Shown here in pieces: positions 30,394 to 40,375 of a DNA stretch of 64,000 nucleotides; the first letter of the stretch is position 1, and each line of letters opens with the position of its first letter. The stretch covers positions 139,501-203,500 of the forward strand of contig NW_026042434.1 in NCBI RefSeq assembly GCF_023856365.1. Reading direction: 5' to 3'. A model generated the notes under the pieces. The model was not told the origin of the DNA and ran no database searches. It was given only the letters and a program-made list of their open reading frames with translations. The translations under genes were made by a program, and so were the position numbers. Source of the DNA: Brienomyrus brachyistius (lineage: Eukaryota; Chordata; Actinopteri; Osteoglossiformes; Mormyridae).

Positions 30394-32513
30394 CTATTCT
30401 TCAGTATCTGCATTTAAGACCACCAACTGCTCTTTCTCCTCCTTCGCTCGTCGGCTCAGAGTATTGGACTTGGTAAGTAATGTTGCCCTTTTGGTTCCAG
30501 CAGCACTCTCTGCTTCCTCTGCCATGTGCTCAGCATCCTTTTGTAAACTCTCACATACACTTTCCAGTGAGACTCTCTTCCTCTTGAGTTCCTCAAGTTT
30601 TCTTTTTTGCTTTTCGCTCATCTTTCACCTTTGGTCAGAGGCGCTTTGGTTGCTCCCCCACACACTCTGACATGGTCGCATATAAGCCTCTGTGCAACAA
30701 CTGTTTCCTCTGATAAGTTGCAGGTCTCCACCTCTATTCGTTCCACTTCGGCTTGCCCATAGGACAGCAGCAGCAAGTTCTTGCAGAACATCCAGAGGTC
30801 AGGATAAGGCCCACTAACTTTTTGATGTAAAAAGACATCAACTTTGGATGGTGCTGAAGGAATGAAGGATATAAAATCCAAGCCTTTTGCCTCATTGTGC
30901 AGGTGATTATCAGACTGCTGGGATATTGCATCACCTGTAATTACATTAATTACAGTAGATTAGATGCAGATCAACAATGTCAATACACAGAATCACATGT
31001 AGAATAGGAAAGTGATTTATAACCCAATTTTCCTATGATACCATAAATGTGCAATCATTTTAATTTAATCTTGAGATATCTCTAGGCTCATCAAAGAAAA
31101 TATAACTGGGCTGATGCTTCTTTTCAAACACCAAGAGTCGGTCTTCTAAATACTGCTAAAATCTACGTGTTAACACTATTCAGTTCAGGGACGGATTATG
31201 GGTTGTGTGGGCCCCTGGGTAAAACGTTCGCGAGGCCCCCCCCCACCACCACCACCTGCACCACCACCACAACCACCACAAGTCAAGGGCCCTTGGCAGC
31301 CAAACACCCTCCCTATAGGGTCAGGGGACCTTGTAGGCAGAGGATCAAAGAATGTAGGCCCTCTAAAATAGACAAACGAAAATACATTGCTGATAAGCGT
31401 TGCAAATTGTTTTGGGCTTGGGGCCCACGGGCCCCCTGCACCCCAAGGGCCCCTGGGCAGCGGCCCCGCTAACCCGGTTTGTAATCCGTCCCTGATTCAG
31501 TTAGATGTGAAAAAAGAAAAGCATAATTTAAAAATAATATTCTGAACTATCCTATTCTTATCCTATGATTTACCAGCAGATATCCTGCCTGCCAACCGAT
31601 TCTCCTGCGCAAACTTCTGCATGAGATTTCTCCTTTTCTGCTGGCAGTTATCTGGCTGGTGTGCATTTTGTTTGGGTCCAAGCACGTCATCTCATGTACA
31701 ATCGAGTACTTCAGAGGGCATTTATCCAAGGCCTTTTTGCACATTTTTGAGAGCACAATCTGGCAATTTTTTTTAATCTGAAGGACACCAAGGTCACTTC
31801 CACTGCCTTTGGCTCCTGACTGTCTCTGACAAAAAGATGGTTTGTCAAATTTCCAGAATCTTTCTGCACACTCAGCCCAAGGTTAACACTACCTCAGCTG
31901 TACATATCAAACCAGCTCAAACTCCATGTTATTCACATATTTTTTACTTCACAATTGTTTGATACATTTGTATGTAAAGATACCAGTGAATTCACAGAAG
32001 TCCCACCTTGATGACAGCCATTCCTATATCCACCTCCTTTGGACTGAGCCAGAGTTTTTGCCTGTACAACAGCTGTACATGTTGCTACACAACACTTAAA
32101 CATTCTATTTCCTCAATGAACTATTTTTTTTGCAGCAAAAGCCATGAAGCAGCAATAAAATCTTTAAAATATGCTTACCAATAAATATGGTTCTCCCATT
32201 TAAACACATGTAAAGATAAACCATGGATATTTAAAAATCATGGGTTCGTTAATGAGTTTAAATGTTATTGAATGGCTTACCTTAAACTTCTCCAGTAAGT
32301 CTTCAGCGGTGGAGTGGCTCATGTACTGTGATCCCAGAACCAGGACTGCACTCGAGAGCCATTCTCATAATTCACCCAATACCTGACATGCACATCCAGT
32401 TGTTTTCTTTTGATGGTCCTGTTCATACTTACGTCAAACATGACAACGAAGCTCCCTTTTAATATATGGAGCGAGTCCAAATCGCGCAAGAAAAGCGGTT
32501 TTATCTTTACCAC
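30394..32513 (-). pseudogene. Multi-exon hAT-like transposase relic
   Basis: Three minus-strand exon-like blocks follow the order of a large hAT-related protein common in fish and cnidarians. About 32280-32513: SFVVMFDVSMNRTIKRKQLD, VHVRYW, then after a one-base shift GSQYMSHSTAEDLLEKFK and a GTAAGC donor. About 31550-31800: KKALDKCPLKYSIVHEMTCL, DPNKM. 30394-30937: acceptor AATTACAG, FIPSAPSKVDVFLHQKVSGP, YPDLWMFCKNLLLLSYGQAEVER..., ETVVAQRLICDHVRVCGG, then a shift into a charged coiled-coil tail MSEKQKRKLEELKRKR ending NADTEE-stop. Frameshifts in at least three places and a lost segment after PLTKG show decay. An hAT MITE (31186-31494) lies in one intron. Confidence 0.65.
31186..31494. mobile_element. 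hAT-type MITE, 309 bp, with 8-bp target duplication
   Basis: The inverted ends are CAGGGACGGATTATGGG and GTAATCCGTCCCTG. A perfect 8-bp duplication ATTCAGTT flanks it (31178-31185 and 31495-31502). The interior is rich in CCCC and CCA and non-coding. Confidence 0.92.
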
Positions 32514-32780
32514 AAGTGACCCTGCGAGTCAGGGAACATCACCCTGGAGACGGTGTGAATGTCATCATTGGACGTATAGGAGTGATGTCGGCAAACCGTT
32601 TGCAAAGCCCATAGCACTTCTGCTTTCAGTGTGGGTTGAGGAGGATGTACTGAAGGCATTATTTGTCATGGGATCCGGAGACACTGCCAAAACGGGTGTA
32701 TGCCTATCTTTAGAGGTTGTACTTATCTCCACTGAATAAACATTTGAGGAAAATTTTTAGGTTAAAATCTGGGCTTATTC
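32514..32780. other. No recognised gene
   Basis: This lies between the hAT-like relic and the Tc1 element. An open frame at 32410-32739 overlaps the relic on the opposite strand and has no support. Confidence 0.4.
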
Positions 32781-32782
32781 TA

Positions 32783-33951
32783 TACTGAACAAAAATATAA
32801 ACGCAACACTCTTGTTTCTGCTCCCATTTTTCATGAGATGGACTTAAAGACCTACAATTCATTCCAGATACACAATATTACCATTTCTCTCAAACATTTC
32901 TCACAAATCAGTCAAAATGTGTGATAGTGAGCACTTCTGCTTTGCTGAGATAATCCATCCCACCTCACAGGTGTGCCACATCAAGATGCTGATCTGACAT
33001 CATGGGTAGTGCACAGGTGTACCTTATACTGCCCACAATAAAAGGCCACCCTGGAATGTGCAGTTTTTTGCTTTATTGGGGGTCTGGGGACTCAGAACCG
33101 GTCAGTATCTGGTGTGACCACCATTTGCCTCATGCAATGCAACACATCTTCTTCGCATAGAGTTTATCAGATTGTCAATTGTGGCCTGTGGAATGTTGGT
33201 CCACTCCTCTTCAATGGCTGTGCGAAGTTGTTGGATATTAGTGGGAACTGGTACACGCTGTCGTATACGCCGGTCAAGCACATCCCAAACATGCTCAACG
33301 GGTGACATGTCCGGTGAGTATGCTGGCCATGCAAGAACTGGGACATTTTCAGCTTCCAAGAACTGTGTACAGATCCTTGCAACATGGGGCCGTGCATTAT
33401 CTGTCTGAGTGGCTGGTCTCAGACGATCTTGGAGGTGAACCTGCTGGATGTGGAGGTCCTGGGCTGGTGTGGTTACACGTGGTCTGCGGTTGTGAGGCCG
33501 GTTGGATGTACTGCCATATTCTCTGAAACGCCTTTGGAGACGGCTTATGGTTGAGAAATGAACATTCAATGCACGAGCAACAGATCTGGTTGACATTCCT
33601 GCTGTCAGCATGCCAATTGCACGCTCCCTCAATGCTTGTGGCATCTGTGGCATTTTGCTGTGAGACAAAACTGCACATTCCAGGGTGGCCTTTTATTGTG
33701 GGCAGTATAAGGTACACCTGTGCACTACCCATGATGTCAGATCAGCATCTTGATGTGGCACACCTGTGAGGTGGGATGGATTATCTCAGCAAAGCAGAAG
33801 TGCTCACTATCACTCATTTAGACTGATTTGTGAGAAATGTTTGAGAGAAATGGTAATATTGTGTATCTGGAATGAATTGTAGATCTTTAAGTCCATCTCA
33901 TGAAAAATGGGAGCAAAAACAAAAGTGTTGCGTTTATATTTTTGTTCAGTG
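32783..33951 (-). mobile_element. Tc1/mariner element with long TIRs, internally deleted
   Basis: Inverted repeats of about 285 bp (32783-33067 and 33667-33951) begin TACTGAACAAAAATATAAAC at the left and, complemented, CACTGAACAAAAATATAAAC at the right. TA dinucleotides flank both ends (32781-32782, 33952-33953). The 1.17-kb length is short for a full Tc1 element with such TIRs. The single transposase frame lacks its central part. Few TIR differences were seen, so the insertion is fairly young. Confidence 0.93.
33102..33668 (-). pseudogene. Tc1 transposase with in-frame internal deletion (188 aa)
   Basis: The frame is open from MSHSKMPQ to the stop. Residues 1-60 hold the paired-like helix-turn-helix (GMSTRSVARALNVHFSTISR). 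An NRRPR motif lies at about 60-64. At residues 88-90 the sequence jumps to DNARPHVAR, the motif with the second catalytic Asp, and then to PAYSPDMSPVEHVWDVLDRR with the third acidic position. The first catalytic Asp region is gone, and a full transposase is about 340 residues. The protein could keep DNA binding but not catalysis. Confidence 0.88.
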
Positions 33952-33953
33952 TA

Positions 33954-34402
33954 CATTGATTTACAGAATCAAATTTAAAAAACAAAGATACACTGATTTT
34001 ATACAGATTACTAACTTTTGGGGATCACAATACAAATCTAAATATTTTAGACAAGTTACTTATCTGCTTATTGAATGGTGGGCGAAAAAAATATCTGTAT
34101 AGTGTCCATTATCTAAAACCCCGCAATGACGTAGTTTGTGTTGTTCTTAAAATAATATTAACTTAAACGGTCAATCTGATTTTCTGGAGGAAAAATAATA
34201 GTTTTGATGAATCAACAGCTTGGGAAAATAGTCGCTAGATTAATTCAAAGAAAAATTGTCTGTAGTTGCACCTCAACAGTATAACCAGTGATAATACTAT
34301 ATAAATAAAATTAAAGTAATGGCACCAGCATAGACAGACACAGTAACAGTACAGAATGAGGTAACAGTGGCAGTGTGAGGAAATGTCAGCGTCACTGGCT
34401 GG
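33954..34402. other. No recognised gene
   Basis: AT-rich, with no supported motif. Confidence 0.4.
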
Positions 34403-34740
34403 TTAACAGCAATGGGGAGGAAACTTGTCTCTAAATCTGGAAATGCTTGTGCAGATGGATGGATGGAAGGTGAAAAGTGACAGTGCTGGGTGGCTAGAGT
34501 CTCTCAAGGTGCTGCTTGCTTTTCTGAGGCAGCACCTGAAGACGATGCCTTTGACCGCCAGAAGCTGTGTGCCCGAGGAACTGGAAGCTGTTGAAGCCTC
34601 TACAGCATCCTCTGCGATGTAGATAGGACTTTGGGGAGTCATCCGTTTGCGAAAGTCCAGGATCAGCTCCTTGGTTTCTCTAGCGTTGAGGGTGATGTTG
34701 TTATACATGGTGAAGAGCTGGGCCTACAAATCCCAGCATT
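34403..34740 (-). pseudogene. L2-like LINE 3' fragment
   Basis: The minus strand reads NITLNARETKELILDFRKRM and PIYI, then after a gap RDSSHPALSLFTFHPS and SRFRDKFPPHCC. This matches the RT C-terminal region of L2-type elements (K-x-KE-x-I-x-DFR, RDPSHP, RxRDSFFP). The central segment is deleted. Confidence 0.6.
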
Positions 34741-34816
34741 CAAGAGGTGAAAATACAGACTTAGAGGGAATTTGGGAAAAGTGAAAAAATCCTCTTTACT
34801 CGTGTCTGTATAAATC

Positions 34817-35024
34817 TCACCAAGCGTAACTTTGCAGATTAAAGACTGGCTGAGAGTGTAAATGTAAACGCTGATAAGGAGTCAGGAACAAAGTGCTCAT
34901 GTAGTGCACACCTGGGTCCAGAGGGCCCTTGTTCAGATGGAAAACTGAACAGGCATCTTTTGTGCTAAATGACAGCCGGTGCTGCTCAAGATGATGGACA
35001 CTATGGGGAAATAAAAAAAAAAAG
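34817..35024 (-). CDS. Candidate terminal exon, gene not recognised
   Basis: The acceptor TTATTTCCCCATAG precedes an open segment reading VHHLEQHRLSFSTKDACSVF, then HLNKGPLDPGVHYMSTLFL and a stop after QSYAW. I do not recognise the protein. Its phase does not match the candidate exon at 35228, so the two may not be spliced together. Confidence 0.25.
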
Positions 35025-35227
35025 AGTTTTGAATGAAAAGACACACAAGAGTAACAGTGCAGCCTTGGTCACGTCTCCCCAGCTCATGACTGGACCAGGC
35101 TCCACATTGACCCCAAAACTGGCTTTACACACAGGAAACTCACTGAAACTCAACACAACATTGTCCTGATCTTGCCTGGGGAGTTTCACCTGGTTACTGA
35201 GATGACCGGCAGCACAGACAGTCTTAC

Positions 35228-35318
35228 CAGCAACAGATATGCTATTAAGGGGTGCGAAGCGTCTGCTGCCAGCACATGGCTTTATATCTGTCGGCTGCAT
35301 TTGCGCTGCTCCTCCCTC
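35228..35318 (-). CDS. Candidate internal exon, gene not recognised
   Basis: This lies between an acceptor CTCTTTATAG and a donor GTAAGA. It encodes GGAAQMQPTDIKPCAGSRRF and APLNSISVA. The phase is compatible with the candidate exon at 35629. The frame stays open past the donor to 35001 (HLSNQVKLPRQDQDNVVLSF...), so a longer exon is possible. Confidence 0.35.
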
Positions 35319-35628
35319 CTATAAAGAGGACAGTTGAACAGCAGTGTGAAGAAAGGGCACAGAAGCAGAAGTCAGTGGAAAAAGCCCCATTACTAACCCT
35401 AAGCCCAACTTACTGCAAACAGCCCACTGTATTTCATATGTCTGCTTCATATTTTCCATTTAATTGCCATAATCTCTGGCAGTCAGTGACAAAAGTTATT
35501 TACCCTTAAACAGTACTGAGATTGAGTAGAGTGAGGTACTTAAGCGGTATTATGGAAGAATAAAAGCTGAGTCCCATGTCCAGGCGAGATGCGTAGCTGA
35601 CAGGCTGATGAATGTTTCAAACTCTTAC

Positions 35629-35688
35629 CTCCACCGTACTGACAGGAACGGCGAGCTGCTGTGGCATCATGGCATTAAACTTCTGTTT
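35629..35688 (-). CDS. Candidate short exon, gene not recognised
   Basis: A pyrimidine-rich acceptor (TTTTCTTCCCTGGAG, or CAG six bases later) and a donor GTAAGA bound an 18-20 codon segment KQKFNAMMPQQLAVPVSTVE. It is in phase 0 at both ends. Confidence 0.35.
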
Positions 35689-36176
35689 CTCCAGGGAAGA
35701 AAACAACCAAGACCAACCTTAATAATCCACACACTTTGAAGACTGACATAAATGGTAAATATGAGACGTAAATATCATCCAACACTACCAGGTACTCAGT
35801 GAATACTCAGTCATGCAGAAATATAATCTAAAGTTATAATTATGGGGACACGTGGCCGTCCACTGCAGGTGACAATGTCCTAAACTCTTTCATACTTAAA
35901 GAACACATACAGTTATTACTTTGTAAGGATGCATAAAACTCCAGTTCAGTAAATTTATGGAATATATACTGCAGCAACTACTTTATAGTCATTTATTAAG
36001 TAACTGACTTATTTCTTCCCTGCGGGAACTTGTAATTATGCTGAAATAAAAATGTAACTTAACAGCGTTAAAAAGAACTCAGGAATCCAGTCCAAAATGC
36101 TTTAGTTTGACATGTGATCAAAATTCAAACTAAATTTCATAGAGTAAACTAATACATGATAGCATCCATGCAAAAG

Positions 36177-36960
36177 ATCAACGGCAGAACAGGGGCTCTT
36201 AAGGCAGACTGCATTAAAAAGGAATTAATCATCTCTCTCAATTTAAATTTGGGATAATAATTCTCTTCAGAAGCCTCCATAGAATAGTGCATCCATCCCC
36301 TCACTTATGTGTAGAGACGTATCCTAAGGCTCTGGCAACAACATTCAGGTCAACAGCATCAAAAATTTCACAGCTAGTTTTAAAACTTGTTTTTCACTTT
36401 ACGTTACAGCAAGTTAGTTAATATTAAATTATTGCAACGTGCAGATTAATAGTCAGAAAAGGTTTTTGAAATTTACATAATGATAAATGAGAACTATATT
36501 TGATTACTAATTACTGTTGACTAATTTCCTGTCTGGACTTTTCCCCCTTCATTGTTAAAAGTCATTATATGTCTGGGTGCCAGTCAGTGGAAGCACACAG
36601 ACACCTGGCCTATTCATTCAGCACCAGCCCATCAAGTAGAGAATTCAGCACCACGGACAGTGACCTGTGTTACTATGACATCAGGTCATTGGCTCTAAAT
36701 ATTTTTCTAGAAATAACTAAATGGCTCTATTGTAGAAATTTCCAGCCAGAGACTGGGTTCCTATATGAAGAGAATATTATTATTCAGACAAAGAAAATAA
36801 ACTACAGAAAACTAGCTCTGCATGTCATCTCCCCTTTACTCCTTAAGCAGGGCACACGCACATCAACAAGTACCAATGCAGCAAATACAGATGAACAATT
36901 TCACAGCTTCAGAAGAAGTCAGATTTCTGTGTAATTCAGAGATTGTCAAAGACTTCTGAT
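36177..36960 (+). repeat. Duplicated segment copy B
   Basis: Direct repeat of 19358-20017 plus the start of 21012, uninterrupted at the point where copy A has its insertion. It diverges after about 36940. The sequence between 35700 and 36176 shows nothing recognised. Confidence 0.8.
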
Positions 36961-37949
36961 AGAACATTTTCTGCACTTGAGTCTAATTTCAAGATAAATT
37001 GCACCTGGGTCTATTAAAACAAGGTGATGCTGCCTGACCTACCAACCAAGGCTGGGGAGGAAACGTAGGAATACAAGGAAAGCAAGGAAGAAAAGCAGCC
37101 ACCCTATCTCATGGTCACGGACACAAACATCAGGGAGTGTTATGAAGAAGACACCACACTTAGGACCATTGGTTTTACGCAGTGAATTACACCAGAGAGA
37201 GTTTTTACATTCTAGCTGTGTTATGTAACATTCCTCAGCCTTCAGCTTTTTTCCCCACACAATGCAGGACATGCAGGGGTGCCAAACAAAACAGTGGAGC
37301 TGCAGTGTAGCCAATTATTTCTTTCAGTAGTTTTAAGATGGTTTGTGAGGTTGTGTGTTAGAGATGGCGGTGAGCAACACTGAGGCATCTCAGGGAACCA
37401 TGTTGCCCATATTAAAAAACATGCACGCATGCAACTCAGGCAATCCAGCATTTCTTATTTCAGTTACGTATGACACTGCATGTTGCGGTTTTACATGTTC
37501 ACTACAAGTCAGTGGTTTTTTCCTTGTATGATTATGGCCACATTCACACCAAAAACACACTAGACATACTGTACAAGGCACTCAAGGGAAAAATTCTCAG
37601 AACACAAAGTGAATGTATCAACCGAAGAAGGATTTTTCCTTTTCGGAATATTCATTTTTTTCCATGTGGAACCACTGTCCATGATTCAATTGAGTGCATT
37701 CAAAGAATGATACATCAAAACTAATAGTGACAAAATATTCATTTAATATGCATTGTACATGAATGTAGGACTTAGATGTTGATGAATTTCTCATCAGTGA
37801 AGGGCATATACACTTAAGGGGTATTATGAAAAAAAAAGTTGAGAACCCAGAAGTAACTATCCGATTAAAGATGTAATCTGGTACATGTGCAGACCAGTGA
37901 TGGATATGTAAATGATTCAAATTGCAAGGAGTTGGCATGTTTAATCACC
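36961..37949. other. No recognised gene
   Basis: Several frames of 60-110 codons lie on both strands without supportable motifs. Confidence 0.35.
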
Positions 37950-38770
37950 AGACACAGGATGCCTCGTAGTCACATTAGACAGTGTTAACGGCACTTGACG
38001 GAGTTTGATAGGGTTGCATTGCGGGTTTACATGAAGCCAGGTGGTCATGTGCTGCAATTGCATGTGGGCCATGCGGATATCACAGTGGCCTGATATTGAA
38101 ACCAATGGGCACGTGAGGCATCCACACACGTCGTGAAGTTTCTGGTCATCCAAGACAGACCACGCCAAGGAAGGATCGTCGGATTGTGCTCCAAGCATCA
38201 CAGATCCCCATGACACCTGCGCCTGATATATGGACACAGCTACTGGACTCTCTACAACACCCTATATCATCGTGTCGCGATGACTGGCATCAGCTGGACT
38301 ACGGGTTCACCGTCCCATGCATAGGCTGCCGTTCACAATAGCACAGAAACGGTTGCGTTTGGAGTGGTGTAGTCACTGGGAGGCATGGACTGATGGACTG
38401 ATGACGACTGGCGTCCTACCATGTTCAGCGATACATCTCAGTTCTGCAGTACCACAGATGACCGTCATGTGCGTATGGTGGCGCTGCAGGGAGAGGAGCA
38501 ATCCTGCCAATGCTGTGGAGTGACACACCACACTCTGACGGCACAGTGGTACACCAGTGACATCCTAGTAGTATCCGGGCCCAGGGGTGTGCTATACCCT
38601 ACTGACATGGGACCAGCAGTGTGACCATACCGCCAACTCCGTGGTCCGTTTGATCTGATGATTATAATCATCGCGATACAGTCACATGCCCTTTCATCAC
38701 ATGCAGATTTCATTTTCACAACTTAGTCTGTTGCCCTTCACTTTTTTGCCACTGAGTTTGTGTTTTGACA
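37950..38770 (+). pseudogene. Heavily decayed Tc1/mariner-type transposase relic
   Basis: Short blocks in different frames recall a Tc1-like core: MFSDTSQFCSTTDDRHVRMV with ALQGE, comparable to the FSDES-F-x(n)-R-V-x-x-RRGE region. Upstream there is RQRRIVLQ. There are many stops. The termini were not found. Confidence 0.35.
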
Positions 38771-38849
38771 CTAAGTTGATGGGAATTGATTATTTAAGCG
38801 TCATCTAAAGAGCTTATATTAATTGGGTAAATTGCATAAGACTCACATG

Positions 38850-38918
38850 GTATTTTGAAAAGATTCCCATATGCGCTGATTAGCTGGGGTTGATCCAAGC
38901 AGCTGTGCACTTTTCTCC
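38850..38918 (-). CDS. Candidate exon, gene not recognised
   Basis: The acceptor TTATGTTACAG and the strong donor GTGAGT bound a 69-71 bp open segment reading EKSAQLLGSTPANQRIWESF, then QNT. It may belong with the candidate exons at 35.2-35.7 kb, but the phases are not directly compatible, so another exon would be needed between. The rest of 38780-39350 shows nothing recognised. Confidence 0.35.
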
Positions 38919-39354
38919 TGTAACATAAAAGTTTGCTTTTAGGACAGAAAACAAGGTTAAGACCATATTATGTAGTTTACATCTATCAAAATAAAACCAA
39001 AGTCACTGTTACCAAAAGAGTAACCATGTGTTATCAAATTTCCTAACATTTTGCTTCATCTTACTTTGGATGCCCATGGTTAGGAGAGAAGCAGAAATCT
39101 GCTCAATCATAAGAAAGACTTTTATTGCTACAGGGAGTGAGATCTTGTTGCAGGTGACAAGGCAGGATAGAGTGTGTTTAGAAAAATAATGAAGAGGGAA
39201 TGTGAGTGTGAGCTATCGTGGCATCTGTGTATAACCCAATATGGCGGCATCCTTCTGAATGTAAATAACATAGCCGGCTTAATTAGCTTAATCAAGCGTA
39301 ATTGAACTAAGGAAAATTTAGCAATATACTTTCCCTGCTTGGTGTGATAAATAC

Positions 39355-40330
39355 AGCAGCAGCTGCTGGTGGACGGGCTACAAACAGACATCAAGAAGAA
39401 ATCCCACCTCACAGCCATTTACTGTACCAAACCCCTTAATGTAACTTGTAAAGATGTAGGTATTGGCGTATTCACACATTCATTTGCAGTGTCCACTTCC
39501 TGTCCAGTAAATTTGGCAGGACGGAATTTGAATAACCTATAGGTCTGACTCATGTATGCGGCTGAAGGAGTAAAGATAGAATGGGTGAAGAATCCTGTTA
39601 TACAGTCCTAGTAGACCGAGAACCACCTGATTGCTACTGTAGTTGGAATCAAGGGCTGAGCTGCATGGTGGCCTGGGGGACAATCATGAAAACACAGACC
39701 CACTGATATCCTCAAAACCCACAATCAAAAGGGGAGTCAGGCACGGTGGCCAACCACTTGGCCCGTTAAGCCACATGGTGGCCCGATGAGCAGGCAAACA
39801 CACTATGGGCTAAGGGGTACAAGACAGAGGAGAGAATAGGATGGCCAGTGACATGTGAACAGGACAAGGCAGGGATGGATTCTGACATAGGTACCATACT
39901 ACTTTGTTTAAATATGCCCAAGTGCATAGAATGTTTTAGTGCAAGTCTTAGACAATGGTATCTCTGAATGACACCGCAGTCTGACTCTTCCTGAAGGCCC
40001 TGAGAAGTTGTTTGTATGCACTTGCTGCCTTGACACTTGCTGATGTGCGTGTGCTCTGCTTGAGCAGTAAAGGGGAGATCACATGCAGAGATGATTTTCT
40101 GTAGCTTCTCAGTCCGAGTAAAAATAAAATCTTCTCGTTATATAGGAACCAAGTCTCTGGCTGGAAATTTCTACAACAGAGCCATTTAGTCATTTATAGA
40201 AATATACAGAGCCAATGAAGGAACCAGATGTCACAGCACAGTAACACAGGTCACTGTCCGTGGAACTGAATGAATAGGATAACCGGCCAATGTGTTTGTG
40301 TGCTTACACTGATTATATGTCAGGGGGGAA
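39355..40330 (-). repeat. Duplicated segment copy C, inverted
   Basis: This is the inverted counterpart of copy A (21745-21012, then 20017-19824). It includes the gag-like LLVDGLQTDIKK on the plus strand at about 39361. It lacks the insertion present in copy A. It ends about 45 bp before the satellite array. Confidence 0.8.
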
Positions 40331-40375
40331 AATATTTATATCATTGAGGGGAAAAATGTAAAAATATATACAGTA

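Noticed and set aside
31167..31472. 101-codon Pro/Thr-rich frame
   Set aside because: It lies within the hAT MITE defined by TIRs and an 8-bp TSD.
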